From NCBI GenBank assembly GCA_002449135.1, contig DKCH01000054.1:32481-52302 (forward strand): 19,822 bases of DNA, read 5' to 3'. Positions 6,856 through 14,592 of this stretch are shown one piece after another. A model generated the notes under the pieces. The model did not search any database. It worked only from the letters and a program-made list of their open reading frames with translations, and was not told the origin of the DNA. The position numbers and the translations under genes were made by a program. This DNA comes from Caryophanales bacterium UBA6879 (GTDB lineage: Bacteria > Bacillota_I > Bacilli_A > RFN20 > CAG-288). Positions within the stretch are counted from its first letter, which is position 1; each line of letters starts with the position of its first letter.

Positions 6856-7840
6856 ATTTTTTCTTAAAATAATTATATTTAAAATTAGCTAAAAATAATT
6901 CCAAAGCTAAATTCATATCATCAAGCTCAAATTTAATATTCATTTCTATATTTTGAAGATCAACAAGCATTTTCAAAATTGTATCAGAACTAAAATTACT
7001 TATTGCTTTCTTAGAATAATAAATTCTACCCGGGTTTACTTTTAAATTATTAGCAATTTGACTGTCCGTATAACCTAATTCTAGAGACTTTTTTAACATA
7101 TAGAAAAAAGAAAAAGAAGTCGCTAATTGGGATAAAATTATTATTGGTTGATTTCCTATAGAAACTAAATCTCGATAAGACATTAAAGCTTCTTTAATTT
7201 TTAAAGAAAATAAATTATTGGATATAGTAAAAATTGAATCCTCAATTTTTCTTGGAATAAGTATTTCAACATCGGCTAAATTTATTTTATTAGCATAAGT
7301 TGATAATTTATCTAAATAATTGATATACAATGAATAATCTACTTCTCCGATACGATTTAGCAATTCATTTAATGCTTCAGTAGTGATCTCAGTTTTTTTA
7401 TTTCCTAAATAATTTAAGCCAATTTCGATTAAAGTATTTCTTGTTAATTTATCTAAAATTTCAAATTTGGCACATTCTTTAAGTTTCTTAACTAAAGAAT
7501 TAGAATTATTAATATTTCCAATTGTTGTTAAATACAAGTCACAATCAGGATTTTGATTAGAGAGATATTTTTCAAGTTGAGCAAGATCCTGCTGCTTATT
7601 AAAAGATGTAGACGCTTTTGATTGGTCTGAAAGAAAATAACAATTTAACACTAAAGCAGCTTTTAATGATGATGAAAAACAAGCTTGTTTAGCAAAATCC
7701 AACGCATCTTGGATTAAGTCATTATAGCAATCAAAAACTTGAAAATTAAATTCATCTAGCGTTTTTAATTTTTCTTTAACTTGTTTATTAACATAGTCTA
7801 TAAGATATTTACTATCTGAAGAAGAAATTACGTAAATCAT
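6854..7840 (-). CDS. holA: DNA polymerase III delta subunit (clamp loader)
   Basis: The delta subunit opens the beta sliding clamp as part of the clamp-loader complex at the replication fork. The 328 residues match the usual HolA length. The sequence begins MIYVISSSD where the family has its 'lYllyG' strand. It then shows a Walker-less AAA+-like N-terminal domain, the middle NRIGEVDYSLYINYLDKLSTYA region typical of the lid domain, and a C-terminal helical collar (ISNNLFSLKIKEALMSY, then QLATSFSFFYMLKK). HolA is poorly conserved, so the call rests on this pattern plus its position opposite rpsT. The ATG overlaps the permease stop by one base (TAATG), so it appears translationally coupled to an unrelated ABC transporter. 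No separate ribosome site or promoter is evident. Confidence 0.88.
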   Translation of the reverse strand: MIYVISSSDSKYLIDYVNKQVKEKLKTLDEFNFQVFDCYNDLIQDALDFAKQACFSSSLKAALVLNCYFLSDQSKASTSFNKQQDLAQLEKYLSNQNPDCDLYLTTIGNINNSNSLVKKLKECAKFEILDKLTRNTLIEIGLNYLGNKKTEITTEALNELLNRIGEVDYSLYINYLDKLSTYANKINLADVEILIPRKIEDSIFTISNNLFSLKIKEALMSYRDLVSIGNQPIIILSQLATSFSFFYMLKKSLELGYTDSQIANNLKVNPGRIYYSKKAISNFSSDTILKMLVDLQNIEMNIKFELDDMNLALELFLANFKYNYFKKK

Positions 7841-9501
7841 TATTTATCCTTAAAAATTTTAAAACATTTTTGATAACTTAGATAGTAAAAAATGTAAGCT
7901 ACACATAAATAAACAATACTAGAAATAATAAATGAAAGATAAACATATTTTGGGAAGATAAAACCAAAAACTAACAAAACTGGAATAGAAAAAATCGGGA
8001 AAATAAATCCGCTAAAATTACATAAAAAAGCACCAATACCTTTACTGGTTATTTCAGTAGCAGAAGTAAAATTGAAATTTGCAAAAACAGCGCCTTGATA
8101 AAAAGAAGAACAAATCATTGCAAAAGTATAAATAAAAGCAAATAAAACCAAAAATATTAAATCAAGAATAGTAAAATAAGAATTAAAAATTGCAACAAAA
8201 GTAACAATGATAATAGATGTCAAAATAAACGAAATTAAATAATTAGCTAAAATTTTTCCTTTGACAAAAGATTTTATCTTAATAGGAAATGTCTTTAAAA
8301 TGTAAAAAGAACTACCTTCCAAAGAAATAGAAGGATAACTAATAAGTGGCATACATAATTCAAAAGTCAGCATGATCGCCAGTATAATTGAAACAGGAAA
8401 ATTAGAATTTGCAAAATCTTTTATAAAAAGCAAGTTATTTACAAAAAATATTACTACAAAAACAAGTGCTTGAAAAATTGTAAAGAAAAGAATTAATGGA
8501 TTTTGTTTATAGTTATAAAATTCCTTAAAGAAAAATGACTTAAATTGAGAAGAATTTCTTCTATAAGCTTTTGAAAAAGTAAGAAGAAAATCACTATTAG
8601 ATAATTTTCTTTTTTGAGTAGCTTTATTTTCACTTTTAATATTCTTAAAATAAAAATATTCTATAAAGAAAAATGAAAACACAACTGTAACAGCAGCAAT
8701 GATTATTAAATAAACTAAATTTAAATAATCCAAAGATGAATTAATTACAAGACTTTTAAAAAGTAAATAACCTGCCCAAGAATAAAAACATGTACAATTT
8801 ATAAAAGGCGTTATACAAGAAATAAAATTGTTTAAATTATTTTCTTCAATTAAATTAGAACTAATACTTGAGCTTGCAAAATATCCTGATAATAATGTAA
8901 AAGCGGCAATAAATGATAAAACAATAGGCAAAATATTTGAAAGAGTTGGATGCTTATCTAACTTAAACAGACTTTGTAATAAAATAAAAATACAAAAAGT
9001 AAGGAGAACAGTAATTATATTAACTAGTAAAAAAATAAATATAGATATTAAGTAACTATAAAAAGGCAACTTATATACAATACATGTACAAATTAAATAT
9101 GTAAGAACTACGTTCCCACCATACAAAAAATAGGAAAAAAATGCTATAAAACTCTTTGCTAAAAACAATTCTATTGGCCTAATAGGCAGAAAAATAAATG
9201 AATTATCTTTAGTAAAATAAAATGTTTTAATAATAGAAAAAGTCATAAAAAAAGAATAAAAAAATGCACTAGCTAACATTAAAATAAAATATTTTTCAAC
9301 AAGTATAGTTTGGCTATTATAAATATAAGCAAATTTAGAACTATAAAGAAATGAAAAACCAAAGATAACACACAAAATAATACTGATTATAATTTGTGTA
9401 ATTATTGAACGTTTCTTAAATTTTCCATTTTTCTTTCTTTGTGATGAATTATTTATGCCACTTGCATAAATAGCCTTAACTAAATTTATAAATTTTGTCA
9501 T
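7840..9501 (-). CDS. Large ABC-2-type transporter permease
   Basis: This 553-residue integral membrane protein has about 12 hydrophobic helices in two clusters. The first spans roughly residues 33-282 and the second 336-543, separated by a basic hydrophilic loop (about 285-335). Each half carries a similar element just before a helix: FLPIRPIELFLAKSF (104-118) and ILKTFPIKIKSFVKGK (401-416). This suggests an internal duplication and is a feature I associate with firmicute ABC-2-like 'putative ABC exporter' permeases. It is the membrane partner of the ATPase encoded just upstream, with which it shares an ATGA overlap. The substrate cannot be read from the sequence. The basic N-terminus (QRKKNGKFKKR) fits a cytosolic start by the positive-inside rule. 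Confidence 0.83.
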   Translation of the reverse strand: MTKFINLVKAIYASGINNSSQRKKNGKFKKRSIITQIIISIILCVIFGFSFLYSSKFAYIYNSQTILVEKYFILMLASAFFYSFFMTFSIIKTFYFTKDNSFIFLPIRPIELFLAKSFIAFFSYFLYGGNVVLTYLICTCIVYKLPFYSYLISIFIFLLVNIITVLLTFCIFILLQSLFKLDKHPTLSNILPIVLSFIAAFTLLSGYFASSSISSNLIEENNLNNFISCITPFINCTCFYSWAGYLLFKSLVINSSLDYLNLVYLIIIAAVTVVFSFFFIEYFYFKNIKSENKATQKRKLSNSDFLLTFSKAYRRNSSQFKSFFFKEFYNYKQNPLILFFTIFQALVFVVIFFVNNLLFIKDFANSNFPVSIILAIMLTFELCMPLISYPSISLEGSSFYILKTFPIKIKSFVKGKILANYLISFILTSIIIVTFVAIFNSYFTILDLIFLVLFAFIYTFAMICSSFYQGAVFANFNFTSATEITSKGIGAFLCNFSGFIFPIFSIPVLLVFGFIFPKYVYLSFIISSIVYLCVAYIFYYLSYQKCFKIFKDK

Positions 9502-10217
9502 TTTTGAGTTAATTCTAAGAAAAGGTCTTCTAATGAGCCTTGTTCTTTTCTTTTGTTTCTTAATTCTTCTAAACTACCAACAAAAATCAACTGTCCCTTA
9601 TTAATAATGCCAATTCTATCACATATTTTTTCAGCAACATCTAAAACATGAGTAGAAAATAAAACTAAACGATTTTTTTTAGCATAAGTCTGCATTAAAG
9701 TTTTCATCTCAAATATAGCTTCAGGATCAAGACCAGTTAAAGGTTCATCTAAAATCCAATTTTGTGGTTCATGAATCAAGGAACCCATTAAAATAATTTT
9801 TTGTCTCATACCATGAGAATAATTAGCAATATAATCATTTAATGAGTTATATATTTCAAACATTTCCCCATATTTTTTAGCTCTTGCCAAAATAGTATCC
9901 TTATCCACATTAAACAAAGAACCAATAAAAGCTAAATAATTAATCCCAGTCATTCCTAAAAACATATCAGGATTATCTGGAACAAAACCGAAACTTTTTT
10001 TTGCTTGATATGTATCTTTAATTATAGAATGGCCATCAATTAAAACATCACCATTAGTTGGACTAAGAATTCCTGTTAAAATTTTTAATGTTGTAGATTT
10101 TCCAGCACCATTTGGTCCTAGTAAGCCAAAAATCTCGCCATTATTAATAGTAAGATTAAGATCATCTATTGCTAAAATATTTGGAAAACGTTTAGATATA
10201 TTTTTAAATTCAATCAT
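9498..10217 (-). CDS. ABC transporter ATP-binding protein
   Basis: This stand-alone nucleotide-binding domain of 239 residues powers the adjacent permease. The Walker A motif is GPNGAGKST (34-42), the Q-loop region reads VPDNP (79-83) with Asp where Gln or Glu is usual, the signature is YSHGM (133-137) instead of LSGGQ, Walker B is WILDEP (154-159) with the catalytic Glu, and the switch His is in STHVLD (His190). YSHGM-type signatures are typical of ABC-2-type exporter ATPases. It overlaps the permease by ATGA and lies 3 nt after the cyclophilin stop. An AAGGA inside the end of the cyclophilin gene is a plausible ribosome site. The substrate is unknown; drug, peptide or lipid efflux are all possible for such pairs. 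Confidence 0.92.
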   Translation of the reverse strand: MIEFKNISKRFPNILAIDDLNLTINNGEIFGLLGPNGAGKSTTLKILTGILSPTNGDVLIDGHSIIKDTYQAKKSFGFVPDNPDMFLGMTGINYLAFIGSLFNVDKDTILARAKKYGEMFEIYNSLNDYIANYSHGMRQKIILMGSLIHEPQNWILDEPLTGLDPEAIFEMKTLMQTYAKKNRLVLFSTHVLDVAEKICDRIGIINKGQLIFVGSLEELRNKRKEQGSLEDLFLELTQK

Positions 10218-10220
10218 TGA

Positions 10221-10727
10221 TTAAAATTCCTTGATTTTTTCAACAGGGTTTTTAGGTTCATCAATAACTTCCATTTTCTCGATAACAACATCTTCTAAAG
10301 GTGCATCAAAACTATTTGTTTTTACAGAAGCTATTTTATCTAAAACATCAAATCCATCAACCAATTTTCCAAAAGCAGCATATTGACCATCTAAATGTGG
10401 AGCATCTTTATGACAAATAAAGAACTGAGTAGAAGCCGAATCATTAACAAAAGTTCTAGCCATAGAAATAACGCCTCTAGTATGTTTCAATGGATTATGA
10501 ATTCCATTAGCATCAAATTCTCCTTTAATAGTGTAGTCAACAAATTTTTGTTTAACTTCGCCATCACCACCTTGAATCATAAAATTCTTAATAATACGGT
10601 GAAAAGTTAAGCCAGAATAAAAACCAGAATCTGCTAATTGTACAAAATTACTAGCTGTATTTTTAGCTGCATCATAATCCATTTGTAATGTCATAACACC
10701 AAAGTTCTTTACATATATTTTAACCAT
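10221..10727 (-). CDS. ppiB: Cyclophilin-type peptidyl-prolyl cis-trans isomerase
   Basis: This enzyme catalyses cis-trans isomerisation of Xaa-Pro bonds during protein folding. The 168 residues have no signal peptide, so it is cytosolic. Landmarks of the active site are visible: FHR at 42-44, IQGGDG (51-56), GEF (69-71), HTRGVISMAR (82-91) and STQFFI (99-104) with the conserved Gln101. The Trp of human cyclophilin A that contacts cyclosporin is His111 here, consistent with low drug sensitivity. AAGGAG at 10741-10736 lies 8 nt before the ATG. The gene has its own -10 (10749-10754), so it can head a ppi/ABC/holA sub-operon independently of fmt and the S component. Confidence 0.95.
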   Translation of the reverse strand: MVKIYVKNFGVMTLQMDYDAAKNTASNFVQLADSGFYSGLTFHRIIKNFMIQGGDGEVKQKFVDYTIKGEFDANGIHNPLKHTRGVISMARTFVNDSASTQFFICHKDAPHLDGQYAAFGKLVDGFDVLDKIASVKTNSFDAPLEDVVIEKMEVIDEPKNPVEKIKEF

Positions 10728-10748
10728 GAATAATTCTCCTTTTTATTA

Positions 10749-10754
10749 ATTATA
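10749..10754 (-). promoter_or_regulatory. Candidate -10 of the cyclophilin operon
   Basis: Minus-strand TATAAT, a perfect -10 hexamer, lies 21 nt before the ATG. The matching -35 position (10777-10772) is a poor AACAAA and falls inside the palindrome at 10773-10788. Confidence 0.5.
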
Positions 10755-10772
10755 AAATATTTTAGATGATCT

Positions 10773-10788
10773 TTGTTAAATTTAACAA
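10773..10788. repeat. Perfect 16-bp palindrome at the -35 of the cyclophilin operon
   Basis: TTGTTAAATTTAACAA is fully self-complementary and lies about 18 bp upstream of the perfect TATAAT, where a -35 would be. This is a classical repressor operator position. It has no GC-rich stem and no loop, so it is not a terminator for the upstream S component. Confidence 0.4.
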
Positions 10789-10799
10789 GTAAACCAAAA

Positions 10800-11378
10800 T
10801 TATTTTGATATATCATTTTCATTTTTATAATTTATATTTTTCATTAAAACATTATTTAAAGGCAATATAAAAACTGAAGCTAAAATAGCATTTATTGTTC
10901 CTTGTATGAAATTTAAAAGTAAATCAACATATAAAATTTCAAAAGTCATTTCACTATTAGGAATAAAAACAAATGAAACATAATCCGGAATCATATAAAG
11001 TGTAGCCATTAAAATTGCACCAATTTCAAAAGATAAAATTCCTTTCAAATATAAAAAACCATATTTAGTACTCTTTTTAAAAATAAAACGATATAAATAG
11101 CCTGATAATAAACCTTCTAAAAATTTAATTACAAAAGTAAAAGGAGCAAAAAACATATATCCTAAATAAATATCAGATAAACTAGCTGCTATTCCACCAA
11201 CTAAGCCACCAATAATTGGATTAAATAAACTTGCCAAAATGAAAACAAAAAAATCAGAAAAATTTAAGTAACCACCTAAACCAATAGGAATTGCAACAAA
11301 AGCAGTTAAAACAAACTCTAAAGCTGCGAAAATCGCAATTAAAACAATATTAAAAATTAATTTATTACTTCTTTTCAT
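10800..11378 (-). CDS. ECF-type transporter S component (substrate unknown)
   Basis: The 192-residue membrane protein looks like the substrate-binding subunit of an energy-coupling-factor vitamin/micronutrient importer. About six hydrophobic segments are visible, with an AxxxA motif in the first (A15, A19), the surface used by many S components to dock on EcfT. The segment GGYLNFSDFFVFILASLFNPIIGGLVG (split by families into the L1 loop and second helix) and the SDIYLGYMFFAPFTFVIK region are typical of vitamin-type S components. The binding residues do not let me pick a vitamin; riboflavin, thiamine precursor, pantothenate or folate are all open. The ATG overlaps the fmt stop (ATGA). No EcfA or EcfT gene is here, so it would use a shared module elsewhere. 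No riboswitch is visible. Confidence 0.85.
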   Translation of the reverse strand: MKRSNKLIFNIVLIAIFAALEFVLTAFVAIPIGLGGYLNFSDFFVFILASLFNPIIGGLVGGIAASLSDIYLGYMFFAPFTFVIKFLEGLLSGYLYRFIFKKSTKYGFLYLKGILSFEIGAILMATLYMIPDYVSFVFIPNSEMTFEILYVDLLLNFIQGTINAILASVFILPLNNVLMKNINYKNENDISK

Positions 11379-12304
11379 TTTAATAAACTTCCTAAAACAT
11401 TTTGATTACCATTATTAAATTCTTGAGTATTTAAAATGTCTTTACCTGGCTTCTGTAGAAGGTCTAAATTAACTATTCCATCTTTTAATTGTAAATAAAG
11501 CTGTTTCTTTTTAGCAAAAATAATTTGACCAATATTCCCTAAAATTTCATTAGAGACGTAACTTGCTTTATAAATTTTTAATTTAATATCATTTAAAAGT
11601 AAATAACCTCCAGGAGTTAGTGATAAGCTTCTAACCTGATTAACAAATTCGTTTGCCCCTTGATTAAGAATCAAATGTTCATCTTCTTTTTTAATCATAT
11701 GGCAAAAAGTAGCTTGATTATTATCTTGCTGAATGCCTTGTAATTTATTTTCAAAATATAATGGCAAATATTTTTTTACAATATCAAAAGCTAATTTTTC
11801 TAAACGATCAGCTAAAGTTGTATAATTATCATCTTTTGAAATATCTAATTCTTCTTTAGCATATATTGCACCAGCATCTAATTCTTTAATCATTTCCATC
11901 AAACATACACCAGTTTTAGTTTCACCATTTCTAAGAGCAGTTTGAATAGGACTAGCACCACGATATTTAGGAAGTAAAGAAGCATGTAAATTTAAAGGTT
12001 TATATTTACTTAGGCTCAAAATTTCGGAAGATATTATTTGACCATAAGCAAAAGTTAAAAGTAAATCAGGCTGTATTTCTTTTAAAAATTCAAACTCCTT
12101 ATTTAAACGATGTGGTTTATAAGTTTTAATATTCAAACTAGTAGCCATTTGTGAGACAAAAGAGGGTGTTAAAACTCTTTTTCTTCCTTGTAGTTTATCT
12201 TCTTGTGTAATTACAGCAACAATATTAAAACCATAATCAACCATTTCTTTTAAAAGATTAGCAGAAATCTTTGGAGTTCCCAAAAAAACTATTTTTTCTT
12301 TCAT
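11375..12304 (-). CDS. fmt: Methionyl-tRNA formyltransferase
   Basis: This enzyme transfers a formyl group from 10-formyl-tetrahydrofolate to initiator Met-tRNA. The 309 residues match the family. The N-terminal Rossmann-like domain starts VFLGTP. The catalytic block is LNLHASLLPKYRGASPIQ (104-121), holding Asn105 and His107, with Asp143 in ELDAG completing the triad. A C-terminal OB-like domain follows, with QVRSLSLTPGGYL. The GGAGG ribosome site (12316-12312) lies a few bases before the ATG. The usual neighbour def (peptide deformylase) is not adjacent; fmt instead heads a run with the S component through an ATGA overlap. Confidence 0.96.
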   Translation of the reverse strand: MKEKIVFLGTPKISANLLKEMVDYGFNIVAVITQEDKLQGRKRVLTPSFVSQMATSLNIKTYKPHRLNKEFEFLKEIQPDLLLTFAYGQIISSEILSLSKYKPLNLHASLLPKYRGASPIQTALRNGETKTGVCLMEMIKELDAGAIYAKEELDISKDDNYTTLADRLEKLAFDIVKKYLPLYFENKLQGIQQDNNQATFCHMIKKEDEHLILNQGANEFVNQVRSLSLTPGGYLLLNDIKLKIYKASYVSNEILGNIGQIIFAKKKQLYLQLKDGIVNLDLLQKPGKDILNTQEFNNGNQNVLGSLLK

Positions 12305-12324
12305 AAATAAACCTCCACAGTAAA

Positions 12325-12330
12325 ATTATA
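12325..12330 (-). promoter_or_regulatory. fmt -10 element
   Basis: Minus-strand TATAAT lies 20 nt before the ATG, leaving a short leader that contains GGAGG. The sequence at -35 is a poor match (AGCTCA at 17-bp spacing), so only the -10 is claimed. Confidence 0.45.
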
Positions 12331-12370
12331 TCTAAACAAACTTAAAATGAGCTAAAATAAGCAAGTAATA

Positions 12371-12400
12371 AAATGAAATCTTCTTAAATTTCATTTGAAA
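12371..12400. repeat. Alternating ATTTCA inverted repeats between fmt and the NUDIX gene
   Basis: AAATGAAAT (12371-12379) and ATTTCATTT (12388-12396) form a perfect 9-bp inverted repeat with an 8-nt spacer. ATTTCA-TT-TGAAAT (12388-12401) overlaps it as a second dyad. Three half-sites therefore lie in a row just upstream of the candidate NUDIX -10. This fits a regulator-binding region in the 176-bp divergent spacer, which otherwise contains no gene. Confidence 0.4.
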
Positions 12401-12404
12401 TCAT

Positions 12405-12410
12405 TATACT
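12405..12410 (+). promoter_or_regulatory. Candidate -10 of the NUDIX gene
   Basis: TATACT matches consensus at five of six bases. The -35 is weak (TTCTTA at 18 bp). It would give a leader of about 65 nt before the strong AGGAGG site at 12468-12473. Confidence 0.35.
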
Positions 12411-12480
12411 TTATCTTATTAATCACTCAAAAAGAATTTTAAAATTAAATCAAAAAAATTGAAAAATAGGAGGCTATCAT

Positions 12481-13086
12481 ATGGAATGGAAATTAATTAA
12501 TGTTACTCAAGAAACTAATCATCCTTTTTTAAATTATTTTACTTTAACTTATGAAGTAGAAAAAGCAGATGGAAAATATACATATTCATATTTTATTGCT
12601 TCAAGAAGAAGCAAAGAAAATTTAGTAAGTGTTACTAAAGATTATACTAAAGCCGATGGAGTTTTAATTCCTTGCTATTTTGTTGATCCAAGAAACAATT
12701 TACTTTCAATTATTATTACAAAACAATTTAGACCAGCATTAAATACTTATGTTCATTCTTTCCCAGCCGGCTTAATTGATAAAAATGAAGATTTATTAGT
12801 AGCAGCCAAAAGAGAGGCTGAAGAAGAAGTAGGAGTAGAAGTAGATAATTTAGAAATTATTGCTAAACCAAGTCCAACTTCTTCTGGTTTATCTGATGAA
12901 ATGAACTCAATAGTTTTAGCACATGTAAAAAAATTTACTCACACCCATTTAGAAGAATTTGAAGACATCGGTTATAAAATTATACCTTTTAAAGATTTAG
13001 AAGAATATTTAAACAATAATTTTACCGCATTACAAATTAAAATTATTTCAAAATACTTATTAGAAAAATTTAAAGGTAAATATTAA
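12481..13086 (+). CDS. NUDIX hydrolase, ADP-ribose pyrophosphatase-like
   Basis: The 201-residue protein carries a perfect Nudix box at 97-119 (G-x5-E-x7-REAEEEVGV), which binds the divalent metal for cleaving nucleoside diphosphates linked to another group. The FPAGLID entry to the box, a preceding QFRPAL strand and the following PSPTSSGLSDE segment resemble ADP-ribose pyrophosphatases, which recycle ADP-ribose to AMP and ribose 5-phosphate. The substrate assignment is by resemblance only. AGGAGG lies 7 nt before the ATG and fixes the start. It is divergent from fmt, and its stop overlaps the stop of the convergent dehydrogenase by a few bases with no terminator between them. Confidence 0.9.
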   Translation: MEWKLINVTQETNHPFLNYFTLTYEVEKADGKYTYSYFIASRRSKENLVSVTKDYTKADGVLIPCYFVDPRNNLLSIIITKQFRPALNTYVHSFPAGLIDKNEDLLVAAKREAEEEVGVEVDNLEIIAKPSPTSSGLSDEMNSIVLAHVKKFTHTHLEEFEDIGYKIIPFKDLEEYLNNNFTALQIKIISKYLLEKFKGKY

Positions 13087-14516
13087 TTTTTAGCTAAACG
13101 AGAAACAATTTCTCTAGCAACATAGACTCCATTAGCACCTGATTGAGAAAGGCCGCGTGTAATTCCTGCTCCATCTCCACCAACAAAAAGATGCTTTATT
13201 TTTGTTTCAAAATGTTTATCAACCTCTACACGGTCAGAATAGAATTTAGCTTCAACACCATAAAATAAAGTATGATCATTAGCAATACCAGGAGTAACAT
13301 AATCTAAAGCTTTCATCATTTCTATTAATGATTGTAAAGTTTTATAAGGTAGAATTAATGATAAATCACCTGGAACAGCTTCTTTTAAGGTAGGATGTAC
13401 AAAACCTTCCGCAATTCTTTTTTCAGTAGAACGTCTTCCTCTAACTAAATCACCAAATTTTTGTACAATAACTGAGCCATCAGAAAGCTTATTAGCTAAT
13501 TGTGAAATTACTTTTGCGTATTCATTAGCATCTTTAAATGGTTCAGAAAAATGATGAGAAACTAATAAAGCAAAATTAGTATTGTCTGAACCAAGCTTAG
13601 GATCAGTAAAAGAATGTCCATTACAAACAATGACACCATTATTATTTTCAACAACTACATGTCCAGAAGGATTGGAGCAAAAAGTTCTAACTTCTGTTCC
13701 TTCATTTGTTTCATAAATAAATTTTCCTTCATATAAATATTTATTAATATCATCCATAACAATATTGTTAGTTTCAACTCTTACACCAACATCTACTCTA
13801 TTATTAGATAATTTAATTTTATACTTTCTTAAAGTAGAAGATAGCCAGTCTGACCCAGGTCTACCAACACCTAAAACAACATATTTACCATAAATTGATT
13901 CTAAATTATTTCCACCAATAACGCCTTTTACTTCGTCATTCTCAACAATAAGATCTTTAACATCAAAGCCAAAACGCATCTCAATTTTATCAGATAAAAA
14001 ATCAAAAATTCTTTTTAAAATAGATAAATTAACTTCAGTACCAAGATGTCTTACTTCACTTCTTAGCAATTTTAAACCAACAGCAATAGCTTTCTTTTCA
14101 ATATTTTTTACTTCAGTAGTATAAGGATCAGTAATAGCAGTAGGAGCACCAAATTTCAAATTAATCGAATCAACATATTTAATTAATTCTAAAACCTCAT
14201 TAGAAGGTAAATATTCAGTCATCCATCCACCAAATTCAGTAGTAATATTAAATTTACCATCAGAATAAGCACCACATCCACCAAAACCAGAAGTCATGGA
14301 ACAAGCTGGTAAACAACCAGAGTTTCCATAAATATCTTTAGGACACATCTTAAGCTTCTTTTCTAAAATTGGACATGTACGATGATAAATATCACGTCCT
14401 CTTTCTAAAAGTAAAACCTTGAGCTTAGGGTTCTTAACAATTGCTTCATAAGCAGTAAAATAACCCATTGGCCCCGCACCAACAATAATAATGTCGTAAA
14501 TTTCTTGTTTTTCCAT
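13083..14516 (-). CDS. FAD-dependent dehydrogenase (COG2509-like)
   Basis: The N-terminal Rossmann fingerprint VGAGPMG (12-18) followed by an acidic end of the second strand (LLLERG, Glu38) shows FAD binding. A cysteine-rich region follows (C48, C58, C68, C72, C81), leading into SGFGGCGAYSDGKFN (76-90), which I recognise as a hallmark of the uncharacterised FAD-dependent dehydrogenases of COG2509. The C-terminal GGDGAGITRGLSQSGANG closes the FAD site. At 477 residues it fits that family. There is no signal or membrane segment, so it is cytosolic. The reaction is unknown; the cysteines could bind a metal or Fe-S cluster. An AAGGAT site 6 nt before the ATG sets the start, and the same 8-mer recurs 21 bp upstream. 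Confidence 0.87.
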   Translation of the reverse strand: MEKQEIYDIIIVGAGPMGYFTAYEAIVKNPKLKVLLLERGRDIYHRTCPILEKKLKMCPKDIYGNSGCLPACSMTSGFGGCGAYSDGKFNITTEFGGWMTEYLPSNEVLELIKYVDSINLKFGAPTAITDPYTTEVKNIEKKAIAVGLKLLRSEVRHLGTEVNLSILKRIFDFLSDKIEMRFGFDVKDLIVENDEVKGVIGGNNLESIYGKYVVLGVGRPGSDWLSSTLRKYKIKLSNNRVDVGVRVETNNIVMDDINKYLYEGKFIYETNEGTEVRTFCSNPSGHVVVENNNGVIVCNGHSFTDPKLGSDNTNFALLVSHHFSEPFKDANEYAKVISQLANKLSDGSVIVQKFGDLVRGRRSTEKRIAEGFVHPTLKEAVPGDLSLILPYKTLQSLIEMMKALDYVTPGIANDHTLFYGVEAKFYSDRVEVDKHFETKIKHLFVGGDGAGITRGLSQSGANGVYVAREIVSRLAKN

Positions 14517-14552
14517 ATGTATCCTTCTTACTAATGGTGGTATCCTTAATTA

Positions 14553-14561
14553 ACTATAACA
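14553..14561 (-). promoter_or_regulatory. Extended -10 of the FAD-dehydrogenase gene
   Basis: Minus-strand TGTTATAGT, an extended -10, lies 36 nt before the ATG. No convincing -35 is seen in the AT-rich bases upstream, which is compatible with an extended -10 promoter. It indicates that this gene is transcribed separately from the ABC exporter genes upstream on the same strand. Confidence 0.45.
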
Positions 14562-14592
14562 TATAAAATATATTAATAAAACAGAAACTAAA

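Noticed and set aside
12305..12480. Riboswitch or small RNA in the fmt/NUDIX spacer
   Set aside because: The spacer is 176 bp of A/T-rich DNA with only short dyads; no conserved riboswitch core is recognisable.
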